Shown piece by piece: positions 1 to 8,473 of a stretch of 64,000 bases of DNA; position 1 is the first letter of the stretch, and every line of letters starts with the position of its first letter. Under the pieces are notes generated by a model. That model saw only the letters and a program-made list of their open reading frames with translations. It was not told where the DNA came from and did not search any database. The translations under genes were made by a program, and so were the position numbers. Source of the DNA: Mycobacterium gallinarum (GTDB taxonomy: Bacteria; Actinomycetota; Actinomycetes; Mycobacteriales; Mycobacteriaceae); contig NZ_AP022602.1 in NCBI RefSeq assembly GCF_010726765.1, positions 1 through 64,000 on the forward strand, in the 5' to 3' direction.

Positions 1-301
1 CGCACCGTCGGAGTCATAAGCACCTGGCCAAAGGCTACGGATGGGCCGTCTAATGAGTTGTCTCCTCGCCTCGATTTGGATGGAAGCGAGGAGGGCACCC
101 AACTTTCGGCTTTGCAGACCTCTCTTCAGCCACTCCTCGCGGGGCCTCACCATCCGAGGCACAAGCCGTCTAGGAGTCAACCCACGGTCGTGGGCGACAG
201 GTATGAGGCGAGCGATCTCGGATCGGTGCTCGGTGATCAGCCGTCAGGAATGTGGTCCTGGCCGGTAGAGCCACAGTTGTGGGAGGGCCCTGTACCGGTC
301 G

Positions 302-403
302 TGTGAGGACTGCCGCCAGGACCTGATGGCGGCCCATAACCGGCTCTCGAAGCTATTGCTGCGCAGGGGCATCGTCTACTACGGCGGGACGCCCATTAGA
401 TGG
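302..403 (+). pseudogene. IS110-family transposase remnant
   Basis: The frame starting at 302 reads CEDCRQDLMAAHNRLSKLLL followed by RRGIVYYGG. This resembles the linker region between the two halves of IS110/IS116/IS902 transposases (RHRLSKLLLRQGIVY). Only about 34 residues are recognisable. The similarity stops where a 36-bp repeat begins at 411, and neither the N-terminal RuvC-like half nor the C-terminal transposase half is present. It is a dead fragment of a former insertion. The family assignment comes from recognising the motif, not from a search. Confidence 0.55.
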
Positions 404-410
404 CGACATT

Positions 411-446
411 TACCGGTAACTCGCCGTATTCGATTCCGCCGTATTC
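411..446 (+). repeat. Direct repeat R1, partner of the copy at 1568
   Basis: This 36-bp block begins with the palindrome TACCGGTA and holds two copies of CGCCGTATTC 15 bp apart. It matches the block at 1568-1603 at 32 of 36 positions in the same orientation. The two copies flank the decayed toxin-antitoxin remnant, and the IS110 fragment ends just before this copy. It could be the end of a lost mobile element, a recombination site or an iteron-like binding site. Confidence 0.6.
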
Positions 447-657
447 CCGCATTGGGCTGGTGGTCAGAGGTTTTGGGAACGGTTGGTGATTATCTAGTTG
501 AGTGCCAGTACGGCGGCACGTATTGACTCCTGGTGAGGTTGGCGGCCAGGGGAGTTGATTGTTTGCTAGTGGAACGACGGCCTTGGACCTGTCGGTAGAT
601 TAGGGAGGCCGTGGGCTGCACATTGGACTTCCGAACATTTCCGAATACCATGGCGGC

Positions 658-1104
658 ATGACTACGACAGCTCTTCGCGCCTCCACGCGCGCGGACCTGA
701 GCAAGCACTCCGCTGAGGTGTTCGCCGAGGCTGAGGACCACCCGTGACGGTGACCCGCCGTGACGAGGCGCTCGTGCTCATGTCGCAGCGCGGAGGGTCG
801 CGCCCGCCTGCTCGAGTTCGCCGCGCAGCTCATCGGCGTAGCTGTGGACGACGACGGTCCGCTCGCCGAGCGGATGTCACGGGCGTTTCCGTGGATGCTC
901 GCGCTGTCCCTGGAGGACCGGGCCACCTGCGCTCAAGCCCTCGTTGACGCCGCTCGGGCGTCGTTCTCCACCGACCAACCGCACTTGGCGCTCGCGGAGC
1001 TGACCTCGTGGCGGGAGACTGCGACCGCCATCGCCGCTGGTCTCGGCCGTGCCGACCTGGATTGGTTGGACTCTGACGATGATGAGCTTGTGGAGCGGCC
1101 GTAG
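658..1104 (+). pseudogene. Phd/YefM-type antitoxin, broken by two frameshifts
   Basis: From the ATG at 658 the protein begins MTTTALRASTRADLSKHSAE and then hits a stop at 742. The expected Phd continuation (VTVTRRDEALVLMSQR) lies in another frame from 744. The rest, with EFAAQLIGVA, FPWMLALS and the C-terminal LDWLDSDDDELVERP, lies in the first frame to 1104. Two small indels therefore break what was a roughly 148-residue protein. The family (prevent-host-death antitoxins) binds its own promoter and neutralises a partner toxin. The decayed gene 3 bp downstream looks like that toxin. A functional antitoxin is unlikely from this locus. Confidence 0.65.
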
Positions 1105-1106
1105 CG

Positions 1107-1449
1107 GTGGCCGGCAAGCGCGGCGAGCTCGTCCCTCGTCCTCCGAAGAAGATGGAGTACGAGATCCGCTTCGCGACCACCAACGCCCGCAGGGGTGGCA
1201 GGACCTCGCCGCGACGATCCGGAATCCGGCCGAGGCCTGGGACTTTTGACCCGGACGCCCCTGGCTAAGACCCCGTCGAACTACCCGTTGCGCGGCGAGC
1301 TCGGCACGATCACTCGCGGGGACAAGGTCCATGAGCGTTGGCAGCACAAACCGACGATCAAGGGCACCGCCCGCATCTGGTTCTTCGTCGACGGCCGTAC
1401 GGTGTACTTGGAGCAGGTGCACACCAGTCACCCGAATGAAACGAAGTAG
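1107..1449 (+). pseudogene. Partner toxin of the decayed antitoxin, frameshifted
   Basis: Reading begins at a GTG 2 bp after the antitoxin stop (VAGKRGELVPRPPKKMEYEI). It moves to a second frame for GWQDLAATIRNPAEAWDF and to a third for LLTRTPLAKTPSNYPLRGEL through RIWFFVDGRTVYLEQVHTSH. The pieces join into one roughly 114-residue protein whose C-terminus (beta strand ending in YLEQVHTxH) resembles RelE/Txe-type mRNA interferase folds paired with Phd-like antitoxins in mycobacteria. Two frameshifts make it inactive as sequenced. The toxin family is inferred from these motifs and from pairing with the upstream antitoxin. Confidence 0.55.
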
Positions 1450-1567
1450 GGCGACACGCGACACATCGGATTCCGCCAAATCTATTGTGAAAACCGCCAG
1501 ATGGATCGAGACCAGACAGACACCGTCGGGTGAAAACAATTGGGGGGCAGCGCAATAGGATGTTATC

Positions 1568-1603
1568 TACCGGTAAACCGCCGTATTCGACTCGGCCGTA
1601 TTC
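1568..1603 (+). repeat. Direct repeat R2, partner of the copy at 411
   Basis: This block has the same length and orientation as the one at 411-446, with four mismatches in 36 bp and the same internal layout: TACCGGTA then two CCGTATTC units. Together the copies bracket 1.1 kb of decayed toxin-antitoxin sequence. No gene is attached to this copy. Confidence 0.6.
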
Positions 1604-1927
1604 GTCGTGCGATCGGTGCCGTCGTGCTTGCCCACGACCGTTAGGTGACATAGCGCGCCCCAGTTGAACAGCGAGTTGGGCATGCGCTCCTACATCATCA
1701 CCAGCCCGTTCGCCGCAGCGATGGCGCTGAGTGGCATCCGATCGCTCCCTGGGGCCAGCACTCGGCGGGGCCGGAACGCATTTCCGCAGCGAGGAAGTTC
1801 GGACGCGCAACCTCGCCGGCGCTTGGTATCCGTCGCGACGCCGCTTGTTGTCGCAATCTGCCTGGCGATGGCTCCATACGGAATGGCCTAACCGAAATAC
1901 GCCCCCAGGAATACGGGCCTCGGGGCC

Positions 1928-2085
1928 GTCCTCGATCCCGATCCCAACAATGTCTCCGAGAGGACGGCATACGAGAAGGCGCTCGCAGCTCAGTTCGTAA
2001 CCGAACGCGAGGTCGCTCGTTGCTCGACCGGATGAACCTGCTCGATGGGTCGGCGATCAACGACCCTGTCTACGCATCTCGCTGA
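1928..2085 (+). pseudogene. Possible remnant of an unidentified gene
   Basis: The frame at 1928 gives VLDPDPNNVSERTAYEKALA followed by AQFVTER. After a one-base shift the text continues RSLLDRMNLLDGSAINDPVY and ends ASR-stop at 2085. The composition looks like real protein broken once, but no intact start or upstream partner could be followed through 1604-1927 and I do not recognise the family. The rest of 1604-2538 shows no convincing gene; it holds a perfect palindrome at 2247-2270. Confidence 0.3.
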
Positions 2086-2246
2086 TTGCGGCATCAAGCG
2101 GCCGCGCTACGACCCACCCGCTCTCGCACCCTGCCGTCAACCCGAATACCACTGGCCAACAGCAGCATTCGGTCAATAGAAGCGACGGTCGCACCGGCGG
2201 GCGGCGGCAACCGGTTGATTCATCAGATGAAAACGGCGGGATCATT

Positions 2247-2270
2247 CATGGATAATAGAGATTATCCATG
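2247..2270. repeat. Perfect 10-bp inverted repeat
   Basis: CATGGATAAT, the loop AGAG, then ATTATCCATG form an exact palindrome with a 4-base spacer. It lacks a following T-run, so a terminator is unlikely. The AT-rich arms in high-GC DNA suggest a protein-binding site, such as a lost toxin-antitoxin or resolvase operator. No gene next to it is intact. Confidence 0.5.
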
Positions 2271-2538
2271 AGAGTGGAAAGTGTTGGTGCACAGCAGGTT
2301 TAGAGACTCGGGAACCGTCACAGTGACGTAATTGCCCCGCGGGAGGAATGCCGTCAGGCTCGGATTTGAAGACTTTTCGGTCCTTCACGCGGCCGCTCTC
2401 GGTCAGTGTCGCATCGCGATCGACAATCATTTGCTAACGGCCCCGAACGCGCGGTCGCTACAACGACGGACGCATCGGGCGAGCGCAGGCGGCAGCGCCC
2501 GGATGCCCGCGCCCTACTTGACCATAACGGAGCTTATC

Positions 2539-2581
2539 GGTATACCAAAAGTATCCATAACAAGGATACCTCTGATAGACT
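2539..2581 (+). promoter_or_regulatory. mazEF promoter with operator-like repeats
   Basis: GGTATACC (2539-2546) is an 8-bp palindrome. GTATCC (2551-2556) and GGATAC (2564-2569) form a second inverted repeat with a 7-bp spacer. A -10 box TAGACT lies at 2576-2581, six bases before the ATG at 2588, so the transcript would be leaderless or nearly so. MazE-type antitoxins usually repress their own promoter through such repeats; binding here is inferred. Confidence 0.55.
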
Positions 2582-2587
2582 AGCCGT

Positions 2588-2833
2588 ATGGCGGAACTCA
2601 CGACGATCAAGGTGTCCAAGCCGTTGCGCGAGCGCATCAGTGCCGCCGCAGGACAAGAAGACGCCACGGTGCAGAAATTTCTGGAGCAGCTCATGGACGA
2701 GCACGATCGACACAAGCGCATCGCGGCTGTGGCCGAGGCCATCCGCAGCGCCGACGAACCGGCGCTGGCCAGCTGGCGTGCGGAAACCGCCGACTGGGCC
2801 GCGGTCGACGTCGACACCGAGGCGAATCAGTGA
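2588..2833 (+). CDS. MazE-type antitoxin (ribbon-helix-helix)
   Basis: This 81-residue protein begins MAELTTIKVSKPLRERISAA. A short beta strand (TTIKV) is followed by two helices, as in RHH antitoxins of mycobacterial MazEF pairs. The acidic C-terminal tail (WAAVDVDTEANQ) is the kind of segment that binds and blocks MazF. It overlaps the toxin start by 4 bases, which implies translational coupling. The operator-like repeats just upstream fit autorepression by the antitoxin or the complex. The role is inferred from sequence pattern and pairing. Confidence 0.75.
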   Translation: MAELTTIKVSKPLRERISAAAGQEDATVQKFLEQLMDEHDRHKRIAAVAEAIRSADEPALASWRAETADWAAVDVDTEANQ

Positions 2834-3189
2834 ATGTTCCCGTGCTGCCCGGCTCGGTGGTGTGGGTCGACCTGAACCCCACCGTGGGCCGCGAACAAGC
2901 GGGGCGCCGGCCCGCGGTCATCGTCGCCTCGTCGGGCTACTTGGACGCCGTCACCGAGTTGGCCATCGTAGTTCCCGCCACAACCACTGACCGCGGCTGG
3001 CCGCAGCACGTCCAGCTCACTGGCCCCACCCTGGCGCTGCCCCGCCCTACCTACGCGATGACCGAACAACCACGCACCATCAGCCGGCAACGGATCGCCA
3101 GCGTGGCCGGGACGATCGACAGCAGCTGTCTGGCCTCAATACGTCGGTGGCTCAACGACTTCCTCAATGACGACGTTTTGTCACCGTGA
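2830..3189 (+). CDS. MazF-type mRNA interferase toxin
   Basis: This 119-residue protein starts at GTG inside the antitoxin stop. The N-terminal PGSVVWVDLNPTVGREQAGR followed by RPAVIVAS is the PemK/MazF signature, with the conserved Arg of the GxEQxGxRP motif. The later SRQRI segment and helix fit the same fold. The family cleaves single-stranded RNA at short sequence motifs; cleavage specificity cannot be read from the sequence. The length is normal and the frame intact, so unlike the pair at 658-1449 this toxin-antitoxin locus appears functional. Confidence 0.85.
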   Translation: MNVPVLPGSVVWVDLNPTVGREQAGRRPAVIVASSGYLDAVTELAIVVPATTTDRGWPQHVQLTGPTLALPRPTYAMTEQPRTISRQRIASVAGTIDSSCLASIRRWLNDFLNDDVLSP

Positions 3190-3209
3190 CGAATATAGAA
3201 GGGGTCGCC

Positions 3210-3713
3210 ATGACTGTCCCACCGCCAATGGTCCTGGTGGAACTCACATTCTGGGGCTCGCATGAGCCGATCTACTGGCCGGTCGAGCGGTTGACCGAAC
3301 ACTTCGGGTGGTGTCCCGGCGTCGAACCCGACGCTCGGGGCGAATGGCATTACGCGCCACGCTGGTGGCTGTTGTGTCACATGTGGATCGACGAGTTCGG
3401 AAAGCCCGCGGCGCGCCGGATTGTCGTCGTCGAGCAGGCGCTACCGCCCAGCGACCTGATCGATCGGCCGTCGCTGGCGGTCGACCCCGAAAGGGTGCGC
3501 ACCTTCGCGGCCTGGCTTGAACAGCAACGTGATTGGTCATCCCACACGGCATCCTCCGACCTTTCGGAACTACCGGCTGAGATCCGAGATGAGATCGACC
3601 GGTTTTACGCCTCTCAAACCTCTGGGAGATCCCTGCGCGAGGTGCTCTTAATCCGTCACGACCGCAGCTTGACCCCGCTGAGGATTCATGAACTCCGCAA
3701 TGGATATGAGTAG
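3210..3713 (+). CDS. Hypothetical protein
   Basis: The chosen ATG at 3210 follows a good ribosome-binding site (GAAGGGG); an in-frame GTG at 3186 is possible but overlaps mazF and lacks one. The product is about 167 residues and rich in Trp (HEPIYWPVERLTEHFGWCPG, WHYAPRWWLLCHMWIDE). No signal peptide or membrane segment is visible. I do not recognise a family. It runs into the next gene with a 26-base overlap, so the two are probably cotranscribed, perhaps with mazEF as well since all four genes are nearly contiguous. Confidence 0.5.
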   Translation: MTVPPPMVLVELTFWGSHEPIYWPVERLTEHFGWCPGVEPDARGEWHYAPRWWLLCHMWIDEFGKPAARRIVVVEQALPPSDLIDRPSLAVDPERVRTFAAWLEQQRDWSSHTASSDLSELPAEIRDEIDRFYASQTSGRSLREVLLIRHDRSLTPLRIHELRNGYE

Positions 3714-4407
3714 TTTTCTTCGTGCCCGGGCAGATCACTTCCCGCCCTCCATCGACGCCCGCGGATTTCTCGAATTCGGTGCTCCCCGAATGCATTACGA
3801 GAGCCGCGATTCCTGGTCAGGAACGGTGTCGTGCTGTCTTGACTGGCGCGCGGAACTCTCGCTCTCTGCACTCGACGCCGCCGCTGGTGCTCCCGACGTC
3901 GTTGTGGGCTCCGTGGACTTCCTGCTCCTGCGCCTAGGCTATGAGCCGGCGGCACAGGTGTTGGCGCTCTACGGCGACCAGGCCGAGGCATTCAGTGAGC
4001 TTTTCGACGGGGAATGGCTTGCCCCCGACCTCGATGAGAACGACACCCTCACCGCTGGCATGCCGATCAGCGTGGCGCTGCTGGTCCTCGACGCCACCGT
4101 AGATGACACGGTGGAAGCTGGCGACCTCCGCGCCTGGGCGGTGTCGCAAGTCGCCTACACGATGCTGCCCACCACCGCAGGGCTCCTGGCGATGTCGTCG
4201 TTTGCGCCGCCGGCATCCGAAGGCCGACCCGCACGCCGGCTCGTCTCGACCGACCGCGTCGACCCGGACTGGCCGCGCGTCGGCTGCATCAGCATTCCTG
4301 GGCACCCGCAGTTCTTTGGGCAAGCAACCGCGTACACATATCTCGACGACGCGCGGGCCTCGCTGGACATCTGTCGCGAACAGACCATTCGCGTCCCCGT
4401 GGTCTGA
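3688..4407 (+). CDS. Hypothetical protein
   Basis: This 239-residue product begins at an ATG four bases after GAGG; in-frame ATGs at 3700 and 3706 are alternatives. It looks globular and cytoplasmic, with a hydrophobic middle (MPISVALLVLDATVDD) and a C-terminal segment GHPQFFGQATAYTYLDDARA. No catalytic motif was recognised. It overlaps the upstream unknown gene by 26 bases. The IS21-family element begins 78 bp after its stop, so the gene was spared by that insertion. Confidence 0.5.
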   Translation: MNSAMDMSSFLRARADHFPPSIDARGFLEFGAPRMHYESRDSWSGTVSCCLDWRAELSLSALDAAAGAPDVVVGSVDFLLLRLGYEPAAQVLALYGDQAEAFSELFDGEWLAPDLDENDTLTAGMPISVALLVLDATVDDTVEAGDLRAWAVSQVAYTMLPTTAGLLAMSSFAPPASEGRPARRLVSTDRVDPDWPRVGCISIPGHPQFFGQATAYTYLDDARASLDICREQTIRVPVV

Positions 4408-4544
4408 CTCGGTTCCCAATTTGGGTGCCAGGGAAGGATCAACCATCCCGAGTTTCATGCACCCTCGGGGTTCTGCGAGCCGGCTGTCAACGACGGTCGA
4501 AAATTGACCCCTTTACGACGGTTGAAAATTGACCCCCTTGGTGT

Positions 4545-5360
4545 TCATTCTTCGGTGGTCGATCCCGGGACGCGCCCGAGATCTCGGTCTTTGATGCGGT
4601 AGGAGTCTCCTTTCAGGGCGATCACTTCGGCGTGGTGGACGAGGCGGTCGATCATGGCGGCGGCCACGACGTCGTCGCCGAACACTTCACCCCACCGGCC
4701 GAACGGTTTGTTGGAGGTGACGATCAACGAGGCTCGCTCGTATCGGGACGACACCAACTGGAAGAACAGGTTGGCGGCCTCGGGCTCGAATGGGATGTAG
4801 CCCACTTCATCGACCACGATCAGCGGGTAGCGGCCCAGCCGGACGAGTTCGGGTTGCAGCCGGCCGCTGTGGTGGGCCTCGGCTAGCCGGGCCACCCATT
4901 CCGACGCGGTGGCGAACAGCACCCGGTGCCCGGCTTGGCACGCCCGGATCGCAATCCCGATCGCGAGGTGGGTCTTGCCGGTGCCCGGCGGGCCGAGGAA
5001 GACGACGTTGTCCTTGGCGATGACGAAGTCCAGGGTCCCCAGGTGGGCGACGAGGTCTCGTTTGAGGCCACGCGCATGATCGAAGTCGAACTCCTCCAAT
5101 GACTTTCGTGACGGGAATCGAGCCGCCCGGATACGGCCCTCACCGCCGTGAGATTCCCTGGCGGAGACCTCGCGCTGCAGGCACGCCACCAGGAACTCCT
5201 CGTGGGTCCAGGACTCGGTGCGAGCCCGCTCGGCCAGCCGGGTGACCGCCTCGCGCATCGTGGGGGCCTTCAGGGCGCGGGTCAGGAAACCGATCTCGGC
5301 GGACAGATCGCGATGGCTCGACGAGGTGGCCGCGGTCTTGGTCGTGGTCTTGGTGGTCAT
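4545..5360 (-). CDS. istB: IS21-family helper ATPase IstB
   Basis: This 271-residue AAA+ ATPase carries Walker A GPPGTGKTH and Walker B LIVVDEVGYIP, followed by the sensor-like LIVTSNKPFGRWGEVF and a C-terminal basic stretch. In IS21 elements IstB organises target DNA and stimulates the IstA transposase. The ATG overlaps the istA stop as ATGA, giving translational coupling. The gene appears intact, but its partner istA is frameshifted, so transposition would need IstA supplied from another copy. Confidence 0.9.
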   Translation of the reverse strand: MTTKTTTKTAATSSSHRDLSAEIGFLTRALKAPTMREAVTRLAERARTESWTHEEFLVACLQREVSARESHGGEGRIRAARFPSRKSLEEFDFDHARGLKRDLVAHLGTLDFVIAKDNVVFLGPPGTGKTHLAIGIAIRACQAGHRVLFATASEWVARLAEAHHSGRLQPELVRLGRYPLIVVDEVGYIPFEPEAANLFFQLVSSRYERASLIVTSNKPFGRWGEVFGDDVVAAAMIDRLVHHAEVIALKGDSYRIKDRDLGRVPGSTTEE

Positions 5361-6637
5361 GACACCAGCCCGCCGTCGCCCAGATCGATTCCCAACGCTG
5401 CGTCGTAGTCACTGAGCAGCCGCTGCTCGACCATCACCTGGTCGGTGGGCTCACCAACCGGGCGCAGAGCGTTGATCCTGTTATGGCGCAGCATGTTCGC
5501 CGCCACGCGATGTTCTGGGTCGGTGACGGTCTGATGCCACGCCCAGACCCGTTCGTGATCGGCGACGGTCGTGCCGTCGCAGAACACCCGCACCCAATCC
5601 AAATCCGCGGTGACCTCGATGCGGCGCCCGATCACTGCGGGTGCACGGAGTAGTCATTGGAGTCCAACCGCACGTAATGATCACGCGCCAACCGCGTGGA
5701 GTTACGCCAGCCCACCTGCGGCGCCACCGGCGGCAGGGTCAACATCGCCTGGCGGTCCGCGCCGATCCGATCCGTGGGTGCACACCCCAGCACCCGGCGC
5801 CGCCGCCCGTTGACCACGTGCAGCCACGCGCCCAGCTGGTGGTTGAAGTCCCCCGGACCGGTGAAGGTGCGGCCGGGCAGAAACGACCGCTCCAAGTAGT
5901 CATGGGCCCGTTCGATGATCCCCTTGTGTTCCGGTTCGCGCGGTTTGAGCACCACCACCTTGGTGCCCAGCACCCCGCGGAACCCCCTGACAGTCCCCGG
6001 TCAACTCGGTGCGACCGGACCGCCACCGCCCGATCGCGCCCTCGCCGTCCCAGACCAGGGTCCGTGGCACCGCGCCCAGGGCGCTGATCAGCTGCCACCA
6101 CCCGGTGAACAGATCCTCGGCACGCCGCGACGGCAACAGGATCGCGGCAAGCCACCGCGAATAACCCAGCACCATCGTCAGCACCGGCAACTGCGTCGGT
6201 GAACGTCTCTGCCCGTACCCGACCGGGATCGTGGTCGGAGGAAACCACAAGTCGCACTGCGCGATGTCACCAGCGTCATAGATCGTGCGCCCCGTCGGGT
6301 CCGGCGGCAGATACGCCGGACGCAACTCGCGCACCCGTTCGTTGAACACCGTCATCCCGCGCGTCCACCCGACCCGCTCAGCGATCACCGAGGCCGGCAT
6401 CGTCGGCACCACGGTGAGTTGAACACGGATCGCGGCATCGAACTCATCCACCGCCGACCCCATCGGCTTGCGCTCGTACTTCGGCGGCCCCTCACTGGCC
6501 AACGCCGTGCGCACCGTATTCCGCGAGATCTTCAACGTCCTGGCGATCAGCTTGATCGGTAACGCCTCCGCTCGATGCAATCTGCGGATCTCAGCCCAGT
6601 CCTCCACTGACAACAACTCCTTCTCCTCTCGGCTCAC
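5357..6637 (-). pseudogene. istA: IS21-family transposase IstA, frameshifted twice
   Basis: The N-terminus (MSREEKELLSVEDWAEIRRL) has the HTH (LPIKLIARTLKISRNTVR) and then the DDE-domain start (DAGDIAQCDLWFPP). The frame is lost at a run of five G at 5983-5987; four G would continue as GFRGVLGTKVVVLKP. It is lost again near 5635, where one missing base separates SNDYSVHP from VIGRRIEVTADLDW. The pieces give a normal length of about 426 residues. Both changes are single bases and restore the frame overall, so this is either a dead transposase or a pair of base-calling errors. Confidence 0.8.
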
Positions 6638-6754
6638 AAGCCGAGACTCAGACGAAGGGGGTCAAAATTCGGGCGTCGACACGGGGTCAGTTTTCAGACG
6701 ACGCCGACACCGGCCGGCTGGCTGGCGTCGAGTTGATCGTAAGAAGGGGTCACA

Positions 6755-7066
6755 ATGGGATGGGATGCGATTCCTGGAACTGAAACCCGCGCTCGGCCGC
6801 GCCTATCGATCACCGCAGCACTCCAGCGTGAATACCCCAACGCCATCGCAATCGACGCGAGTGTGGCCAAGGGGCGCGCTTATCTCGCACTCCGATGCGA
6901 CGACGGCGAAGTCCGACCCATGTACCTACTGCTTGACCGTGAGGGCTTCAAGCACTTGTTTGATCCAGGTGACGACCCTGTGTACTCCAAGGACTATCCC
7001 CTCGACGAGTCTCCTATTCGCTGGCCAAGGAAGGTGGCCCAGGCGCTCACGACCTGGGAATGGTGA
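6755..7066 (+). CDS. Hypothetical protein
   Basis: This 103-residue protein has a clear ribosome-binding site (AAGAAGGGG) before the ATG. It begins MGWDAIPGTETRARPRLSIT and ends RKVAQALTTWEW. No membrane segment or known motif was recognised. It lies immediately right of the IS21 element and about 70 bp before another unknown gene on the same strand. Confidence 0.5.
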   Translation: MGWDAIPGTETRARPRLSITAALQREYPNAIAIDASVAKGRAYLALRCDDGEVRPMYLLLDREGFKHLFDPGDDPVYSKDYPLDESPIRWPRKVAQALTTWEW

Positions 7067-7139
7067 GGTGCGCAGCCAGCAGGTGAACATCGACGATCCA
7101 GTCGAGTACCGAGAAGTCCGGTAAAGGTCGAAGAAGACG

Positions 7140-7598
7140 ATGGCCCACCGATTTGTGATCCGCCGACTGGGCTCGCTGCCCTGGCCGCCCGGCCTGGGCA
7201 AGAACGCGGGCCCGAGCCACCCCTACAAGCAACTGGAGCGCCGGCTACGCGCCCACCTCGGCAGCGACCGCCATTACAGCGCTGCGGCCCACAAACACGC
7301 CTATCTGACGGGCGATCCCGAGTATCGACGGATCGTTCTGCACGCGCTCTGTCAGATGCCGTGGGCCGCGGGCCTGCTCGATGACGTCGAGGCGGCGACC
7401 GCTCTCTCACGGTCAGCGCCGCTGCTCGATCGACCGATCGCCGTCGATTCGCAATGGGACGATTGGGCCCGTCCTCATTGCCTCGCTGTGGGCCTATCGC
7501 GCGCCTGGCTGGCAAGCCCGCTTCGGGTCTGCAATCAGATGATTACAGACGGCCGACATCACCTCACTTACTTGCGATCACCGCCCACCCGACCATGA
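7140..7598 (+). CDS. Hypothetical protein, possibly truncated
   Basis: A 152-residue frame starts at an ATG preceded by GAAGAAG. The N-terminal part looks like real protein (LGSLPWPPGLGKNAGPSHPY, AGLLDDVEAATALSRSAPLL). The C-terminal 25 residues (MITDGRHHLTYLRSPPTRP) are less convincing and may follow a frameshift. No family was recognised. It may form a short operon with the 103-residue gene upstream. Confidence 0.4.
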   Translation: MAHRFVIRRLGSLPWPPGLGKNAGPSHPYKQLERRLRAHLGSDRHYSAAAHKHAYLTGDPEYRRIVLHALCQMPWAAGLLDDVEAATALSRSAPLLDRPIAVDSQWDDWARPHCLAVGLSRAWLASPLRVCNQMITDGRHHLTYLRSPPTRP

Positions 7599-7889
7599 AG
7601 TCTTGGTACGCCTAGACACCTAGACCCGTCCGCGGAAGCGCTCGACGACGCCGAGCCTTGGCTGCGCCGCTCCGTCCCTCACGGGCACCGCGAGTGCTAC
7701 CTCGCTGAGCTCCTCGGAGACGCGCACCGGCGAGCTCTCCGGCGGCGGTGGTCCAATGACCGATCGTGCGTTCGGTTCGAGAGCGCACATATGGCACGCC
7801 GCGGTGGAGGGCCGCGCAGAACTCAGCGGCGCGCCCTAAGCGGCGTGTATTTAGGCGTGATTTACGGCGCATCCTGACATCGTTGCGGC
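7599..7889. other. Spacer without a supported gene
   Basis: These 290 bases contain only low-quality open frames on both strands. Part of the plus strand (EALDDAEPWLRRSVPHGH) could be a shifted continuation of the gene at 7140. No promoter, repeat or RNA gene was recognised. Confidence 0.4.
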
Positions 7890-8396
7890 ATGGTCAACAT
7901 CAGCCCTAGCCGCATGCGCTCGGTGAGCGAGGCGCGGAACGGGTTCAACTCTCTGATTGCAGATGCCGGCGACGGCTTAACGACTCACGTCGTGAAGGGT
8001 TCTGCCGTAGTCGCGCACATCTTTCCGCCAGACGCGCCAGTGCTTGATGATCCACTCCTGAGAATCGCCATGATCTCTGCGCTGGCCGAACAGGAAGCTG
8101 CTGCAATCGCCGAATCAGAGTGGTACGAAGGCAAACTCGCTCACGCCGGAGACCCAATGGGCCGCCTGTTGGCCTGGGCGTGGCGCACCGATCCCAAACT
8201 GTGCATGCGCGCACTCGCGCATTTCCACAAGGTTCTTCAAAGCGCCGTAGGTCACCCAGTGGGGCTCGGCGCAATATGGGGTGGCGTGAGCACTGCCCTG
8301 CGGGTGAGCCTCGACAGTGGCGAAATCGCTGCGGCATTCCGTTACCTGGACCGCCACTATGACGATTACTACTCCCTTCCCCTTAGCGACCTCTAG
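7890..8396 (+). CDS. Phd/YefM antitoxin-like protein with extra C-terminal domain
   Basis: The first 55 residues (MVNISPSRMRSVSEARNGFN, then LIADAGDGLTTHVVKGSAVV and AHIFP) match the Phd/YefM DNA-binding fold: strand, helix, and a strand pair around TTHVVKGSAVVAHI. The remaining roughly 110 residues form an unrecognised helical domain, so at 168 residues it is longer than most antitoxins of about 90. A short palindrome CAACGG-CGAT-CCGTTG follows the stop at about 8400. The gene downstream is frameshifted and may have been its partner. An antitoxin-derived regulator is the cautious reading. Confidence 0.55.
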   Translation: MVNISPSRMRSVSEARNGFNSLIADAGDGLTTHVVKGSAVVAHIFPPDAPVLDDPLLRIAMISALAEQEAAAIAESEWYEGKLAHAGDPMGRLLAWAWRTDPKLCMRALAHFHKVLQSAVGHPVGLGAIWGGVSTALRVSLDSGEIAAAFRYLDRHYDDYYSLPLSDL

Positions 8397-8473
8397 ACCC
8401 AACGGCGATCCGTTGCCGCCATAGTGACGAAATATGTTGTTAAGTCGATGTTTTCACGGAGGTGCTTCCCGCG

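Larger units (their letters stand above)
4485..6709 (-). mobile_element. IS21-family insertion sequence, about 2.2 kb
   Basis: The outer ends match as inverted copies: both read TGTC followed by a CG-rich stretch and TGAAAA(C/T)TGACCCC, and each end has a second internal copy of the same motif, typical of the multiple terminal repeats of IS21. The 5-bp sequence CCGGC lies directly outside both ends (4480-4484 and 6710-6714), consistent with a target duplication. The element carries istA and istB on the minus strand. It separates an unknown gene on the left from another on the right without visibly splitting either. Confidence 0.85.

Noticed and set aside
7612..7872. An 86-residue minus-strand frame as a small gene.
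   Set aside because: It is Arg-rich, has no ribosome-binding site or recognisable motif, and covers a stretch that may be the shifted end of the gene at 7140.
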